This document shows positions 63,571 through 64,000 of a stretch of 64,000 bases of DNA, piece by piece. The notes beneath the pieces were generated by a model. It did not search any database. It was given only the letters and a program-made list of their open reading frames with translations, and was not told the DNA's origin. Position 1 is the first letter of the stretch; every line of letters begins with the position of its first letter. The stretch comes from Perca fluviatilis (lineage: Eukaryota > Chordata > Actinopteri > Perciformes > Percidae): positions 14,976,629-15,040,628 of the forward strand of contig NC_053134.1 in the NCBI RefSeq assembly GCF_010015445.1, read 5' to 3'. The translations under genes and the position numbers were made by a program.

Positions 63571-63832
63571 CTGCTTTTCCTGCTATGACAAGTCAAAATG
63601 GTCTGCATTGTCCAGCTGTGATGTGTGAAACCATTGCCTGTGTGTAATGGCTTCACTTATCCCTGATCTGCACATCAATTCAGCCACAAACCTGATTAAA
63701 GGAAGAGGAGAGATAGAGTCTCATTCCACTTTAATGCACTCTAAACAATGGTCTTCTCCATGCACACATGCAGATAATATTCACGTCTCTATCTCTTTTA
63801 CTCTTTCCATCTCCCTCACACACAAACACACT
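63571..63832. other. Non-coding stretch
   Basis: Nothing recognised. Confidence 0.5.
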
Positions 63833-63833
63833 C

Positions 63834-63858
63834 ACACACACACACACACACACACACA
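63834..63858. repeat. (CA)n microsatellite
   Basis: About 12 CA units with imperfect CA-rich flanks. Confidence 0.9.
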
Positions 63859-64000
63859 TTCACGGTCAAGTGGACACAAAAAAATCCACACATTAACACA
63901 TACACAGTCAGCAGTTTCATTAAACACATTTCTATTGACCTCTTGGTTTTCATCAGAGAACTTGATTAAACTTTAAATTACATTCCTATTTAATCCCTGT

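Overview
This 64 kb window looks like non-coding DNA from a teleost fish, probably a spiny-rayed (percomorph) species. The evidence is the repeat complement: hAT elements whose ends start TAGGG(A/C/G)TG, CAGGGCTGTC or TAGAGCC, Tc1/mariner elements, L1-like and L2/jockey-like LINEs, a tRNA-derived SINE with a TAGCTCAGTTGG box, many long CA/GT arrays, and very long AT and TTA arrays. I recognise no intact host protein gene, no rRNA, no functional tRNA and no CRISPR array. Most long open frames are by-products of CA/GT arrays (His-Thr or Cys-Val runs) or pieces of transposons. The window is best read as a large intergenic region or intron.

Layout. 0-15 kb: a CA/GT array, a dispersed repeat with a second copy near 10.6 kb, three hAT elements almost head to tail (3041-4107, 5253-7010, 7058-7956, the last invaded by a SINE), a second SINE with a clean target duplication, a possible ZNF143/YY1 promoter-like site at 11.3 kb, and one possible spliced exon on the minus strand at 14.0 kb. 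15-19 kb: a 5'-truncated L1-like LINE with a 17-bp target duplication, split by a hAT element with a perfect 8-bp duplication. 19-23 kb: degenerate repeated phrases and a 760-bp hAT element. 23-26 kb: a local duplication flanking a very long (CCCA)n(CA)n array. 25.6-28.3 kb: a four-level nest (Tc1, then hAT, then hAT, then solo LTR). 30-34 kb: two decayed hAT elements with transposase leader fragments. 34.6-38 kb: a DNA transposon with a 6-bp duplication that has swallowed a LINE tail and an almost intact Tc1 element. 40-46 kb: complex CA/GT arrays and two long-inverted-repeat MITEs, one holding a near-perfect hairpin. 48.5-51.6 kb: a LINE reverse-transcriptase fragment and several MITE or hAT remnants. 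53-59 kb: hAT remnants, AT arrays, a second local duplication, and a 525-bp hAT MITE carrying a CTCF-type motif. 59-64 kb: mostly featureless AT-rich DNA, a possible minus-strand first exon near 61.6 kb, and a composite MITE.

There is no gene pathway to describe. The informative content is the transposon stratigraphy: target-site duplications read directly from the sequence give the relative order of many insertions. I found no convincing previously undescribed biological system. The best leads are the hairpin MITE, the TE-borne CTCF motif, the unclassified 6-bp-TSD transposon, the near-intact Tc1 copy, and the candidate exon and promoter sites.
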